This document shows positions 60,171 through 64,000 of a stretch of 64,000 bases of DNA, piece by piece (position 1 is the stretch's first letter; each line of letters opens with the position of its first letter). The stretch covers positions 8,550,592 through 8,614,591 of the forward strand of contig CP137666.1 of NCBI GenBank assembly GCA_037976565.1. Direction: 5' to 3'. Under the pieces are notes generated by a model, which was not told where the DNA came from, did not search any database, and was given only the letters and a program-made list of their open reading frames with translations. The stretch comes from Mesocentrotus franciscanus (taxonomy: Eukaryota > Echinodermata > Echinoidea > Camarodonta > Strongylocentrotidae). The position numbers were made by a program, and so were the translations under genes.

Positions 60171-62044
60171 AGGCAGTTGGGTACACAGATATAGTACAAA
60201 AACAAATAGCACATTAACAGTATGTGAAGAATGGTAGAACACATCACTACCTTTTTTAAGTCTTTGGTTCAGCAATGAAGTCGGTACATTAGATACTGTT
60301 TCTAACATACAAAATACTCTAATAAAAATATGTTAAAATAAAACAAATCTTCTTTAACTGGCAAGTTCAATTAGGTTAGATTGTTGCTTTACAAGATGAG
60401 TTCAAGGCAGTTGGGTACACAGATATAGTACAAAAACAAATAGCACATTAACAGTATGTGAAGAATGGTAGAACACATCACTACCTTTTTTAAGTCTTTG
60501 GTTCAGCAATGAAGTCGGTACATTAGATACTGTTTCTAACATACAAAATACTCTAATAAAAATATGTTAAAATGAAACAAATCTTCTTTTACTGGCAAGT
60601 TCAATTAGGTTAGATTGTTGCTTTACAAGATGAGTTCAAGGTAGTTGGGTACACAGATATAGTACAAAAACAAATAGCACATTAACAGTATGTAAAGAAT
60701 GGTAGAACACATCACTACCTTTTTAAGTCTTTGGTTCAGCAATGAAGTCGGTACATTAGATACTGTTTCTAACATACAAAATACTCTAATAAAAATATGT
60801 TAAAATAAAACAAATCTTCTTTTACTGGCAAGATCAATTAGGTTAGATTGTTGCTTTACAAGATGAGTTCAAGGTAGTTGGGTACACAGATATAGTACAA
60901 AAACAAATAGCACATTAACAGTATGTGAAGAATGGTAGAACACATCACTACCTTTTTTAAGTCTTTGGTTCAACAATGAAGTCGGTACATTAGATACTGT
61001 TTCTAACATACAAAATACTCTAATAAAAATATGTTAAAATAAAACAAATCTTCTTTTACTGGCAAGTTCAATTAGGTTAGATTGTTGCTTTACAAGATGA
61101 GTTCAAGGCAGTTGGGTACACAGATATAGTACAAAAACAAATAGCACATTAACAGTATGTGAAGAATGGTAGAACACATCACTACCTTTTTTAAGTCTTT
61201 GGTTCAGCAATGAAGTCGGTACATTAGATACTGTTTCTAACATACAAAATACTCTAATAAAAATATGTTAAAATAAAACAAATCTTCTTTTACTGGCAAG
61301 TTCAATTAGGTTAGATTGTTGCTTTACAAGATGAGTTCAAGGCAGTTGGGTACACAGATATAGTACAAAAACAAATAGCACATTAACAGTATGTGAAGAA
61401 TGGTAGAACACATCACTACCTTTTTTAAGTCTTTGGTTCAGCAATGAAGTCGGTACATTAGATACTGTTTCTAACATACAAAATACTCTAATAAAAATAT
61501 GTTAAAATGAAACAAATCTTCTTTTACTGGCAAGTTCAATTAGGTTAGATTGTTGCTTTACAAGATGAGTTCAAGGTAGTTGGGTACACAGATATAGTAC
61601 AAAAACAAATAGCACATTAACAGTATGTAAAGAATGGTAGAACACATCACTACCTTTTTTAAGTCTTTGGTTCAACAATGAAGTCGGTACATTAGATACT
61701 GTTTCTAACATACAAAATACTCTAATAAAAATATGTTAAAATAAAACAAATCTTCTTTAACTGGCAAGTTCAATTTAATAGGTTAGATTGTTGCTTTACA
61801 AGATGAGTTCAAGGCAGTTGGGTACACAGATATAGTACAAAAACAAATAGCACATTAACAGTATGTGAAGAATGGTAGAACACATCACTACCTTTTTTAA
61901 GTCTTTGGTTCAGCAATGAAGTCGGTACATTAGATACTGTTTCTAACATACAAAATACTCTAATAAAAATATGTTAAAATAAAACAAATCTTCTTTTACT
62001 GGCAAGTTTAATTAGGGTAGATTGTTGCTTTACAAGATGAGTTC
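60171..62044. repeat. tandem array of eight 234 bp units
   Basis: Units start at about 60171, 60405, 60639, 60872, 61106, 61340, 61574 and 61812. Identity between units is very high, with a few shared variants (AGGCAG or AGGTAG, GTGAAG or GTAAAG, CAGCAATG or CAACAATG). There is no open frame through the unit. Confidence 0.97.
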
Positions 62045-62279
62045 AAAACAGTTGATGAGTTCTGTGGAATTGACCTTGGACCCTTGACGATGATATTGCA
62101 TTTCGGCTACATTTTCTCTGTATAATACATTCTGGTACCAATTTAGCTGTTTGTATAAATAAATGCATTTTGGATAATCCAAGCTTGTCATTGAAACGTC
62201 CATCAGTTAAAGAGGTATTGGGCACAATATTGCACACATTGTTCACCTAGGAAACATATTTCCCTGGATAGAGGCTAGC

Positions 62280-62480
62280 ATATCCACATGAATAGTAGAC
62301 CAACACATATCACTACTACCGGAATATGCAGACTTATTTAAATACCTCACTTTATTCAGCAAAGAAATCAGTACACTAGATACTGCCTTTACATAAAAAA
62401 TACTAAAATATAAATATGTTAAAATAAAAATAAACCTCAAACTGGCAAGTTCAATGAGCGTGCTTTGCAATATTACTATG
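62280..62480. repeat. diverged ninth copy of the 234 bp unit
   Basis: Keeps the unit's order of words (ACACATATCACTACTACC, CAGCAAAGAAATCAGTACAC, ATATGTTAAAATAAAA, ACTGGCAAGTTCAAT) but at much lower identity. It is separated from the array by ~235 bp of other sequence. Confidence 0.75.
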
Positions 62481-62509
62481 AAAAAACTTTATCTCTATTT
62501 ACATTGAAT

Positions 62510-63049
62510 AAGGGAGTGTCCGTCTTTTGCAAGCCTAATTTTAATAAGTTGCAAGGTTAATGTCTTAAATGAAAGAAAATATTACTTAACAGCTTGCCTA
62601 GAAACATTAGGATGTGATATTCTTTTTTCGCTGAGTATAATAATAATAATAAAGCAGCGTATCTTGTTTAAATGTGAATTTTATGAGTATTCACCTGTGC
62701 ACAATTTCGGCAACGATACCTGCGGCACATTCCTTTGCTGTGTGTGACCCCTATCTTACCAGTGCACGGCGTAAGGAAATGTTAAACAAAATGACTACCA
62801 TACATGTTAATGTATATTCTTCATTTTTGATACCTTTTCATGGCATACTTGTAAAATGTCTCCTTTATAATACCTTTACAAGAATAAGTACAATATTGTT
62901 GTAGTATTATGCTAAATCAGTTAAATAAGCTGAAATATAGTTCAACAGGGGGATGATTTTTAAACTTACTACTTTTGTAGAATCCAAATTATAGGGATGT
63001 TCGTTCATAAAATGTTCAGAGGATTTGTAAAAGGCGGACACTCCCTTTA
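62510..63049. mobile_element. 540 bp MITE, ends AAGGGAGTGTCCGTCTTTT
   Basis: Left AAGGGAGTGTCCGTCTTTTGCAA-type end and right AAAAGGCGGACACTCCCTTT-type end are inverted. The interior 62880-63030 is related to 47240-47430 (AAGAATAAGT-CAATATTGTTGTA and GTAGAATCCAAAT words), marking a second family member there. Confidence 0.8.
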
Positions 63050-64000
63050 ACCCGTTTCCTAGTTTCTGATATTTCAGTAGACTTTGTACATAACCCACTC
63101 AGTTCCATCAGTCAAGGTGTCAATTAATGATTGTAATAATGCACATAAACATAAATAAGCAATTGATTTTTGATAATTATTGCCCACTAAAATTAAACTT
63201 CACTTCGGTGACCGCTAGTAGGTGTTTCAGTTCCCTAAAAGAAAGGTTAGTCTTAAGTAGATTAGTCCTATTGTTTACAACATTAAGTGTCTTGTAAAAC
63301 TTAAGTGGTTGCAAACTAGCTAAAAAGAATCAATGCAAATTTCTTGAAAATGTGTATTCATTGCATACTAAACATCTGAATATTATTAACCATAGAAGTA
63401 TGACTCCAACACTGCCATCAAAGGAAAACCCATAGTGCACAAAGTCACGCGCTTCATGCTTTGGTACATGAACAACATGGCAGCCAAATTAAAAGGCATT
63501 CTGCAATGTCACAATCCATGTACGTGAAAAAGCATATTGAGAATGTGCGTACTGCGCACCTTACTATGCGCACTCATACTGTTCTAGTTTTATTTAAAAA
63601 ATGTCCAAATGCTAACAGTATGTCTTTGTGCGATCCGTGCTTGATGGCAATATTTTTGTCCCACACAGTCAATGACTGACACATTAACCCATTTATGGAA
63701 GGCGATTCATCTCCAACTCGACAGAAATAACAGAAATATAGAAATAACATTAAAGTTGGATCTTTTATCCTAATATTCATATGTATAGATATGGCGATTT
63801 ATGCAATTATGTTTAATCTGATGTATTGTATAATGTTATTCCATATAGATTTGGGTATGGCACAGCATATCATGAAGTTTTGTGACTTTGTGACATTGAA
63901 AAAAGGCCTTTAAGTGCGAGACAACCAAATCAACATGCCGGTTTAGTTACTATATATGTTACTACATTATTTTTTCTCTGATGGGAGGGTACATCAAGTC
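63050..64000. other. no recognisable feature
   Basis: AT-rich sequence. Short frames on both strands overlap and carry no domain. Confidence 0.45.

Noticed and set aside
60171..62044. CRISPR-like array
   Set aside because: Contiguous 234 bp units with no spacers, in a eukaryotic genome.

Overview
This is eukaryotic, intron-bearing, AT-rich DNA dominated by repeats. Two split genes with GT-AG introns, several clades of decayed LINEs, a tRNA-headed SINE and many short non-autonomous DNA transposons point to a marine invertebrate. My best guess is an echinoderm, perhaps a sea urchin. This rests on the style of the repeats (for example the GGCCGGAGGCATTATG family and the ends TAGGTGGGCTGT) and is inference. 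There is no operon, CRISPR array or prokaryotic content.

Layout. 1-4008 is a tandem array of a ~190 bp satellite, which runs into a 500-N assembly gap (4009-4508). 4810-10676, minus strand, holds eight exons of a mitochondrial methionyl-tRNA formyltransferase (MTFMT) homologue. Its frame is broken twice in this sequence and its C-terminal exons are not found before the gap. A LINE remnant sits in its first intron. 10958-12941 holds two non-autonomous DNA elements. 14660-27478 is a second, larger array of the same satellite (about 67 monomers) with a higher-order period near 770 bp.

28788-42370, plus strand, is a five-exon gene that I assembled from splice sites. It encodes a 474-residue protein with an N-terminal helix-turn-helix region and a DDE (D-D-34-E) integrase core, apparently intact. 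It belongs to the widespread, poorly characterised metazoan 'integrase core domain' proteins. Its introns are packed with fold-back elements, a SINE and LINE fragments. Immediately after its stop codon its own 3' end is repeated in inverted orientation (arms of about 195 bp), and a 444 bp element has since inserted into the second arm. A transcript reading through would form a long hairpin.

43-64 kb contains no gene I can support. It holds LINE fragments, two near-perfect long hairpins, two large elements with 8 bp target duplications (48533-50419 and 51448-52851), repeated short-element families (four copies of one, three of another, some nested), and a tandem array of eight 234 bp units (60171-62044) with a decayed ninth copy downstream.

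The most unusual signals are the satellite core with its competing dyads, the inverted duplication at the integrase gene's 3' end with a datable later insertion, and the satellite-flanked, disrupted MTFMT locus.
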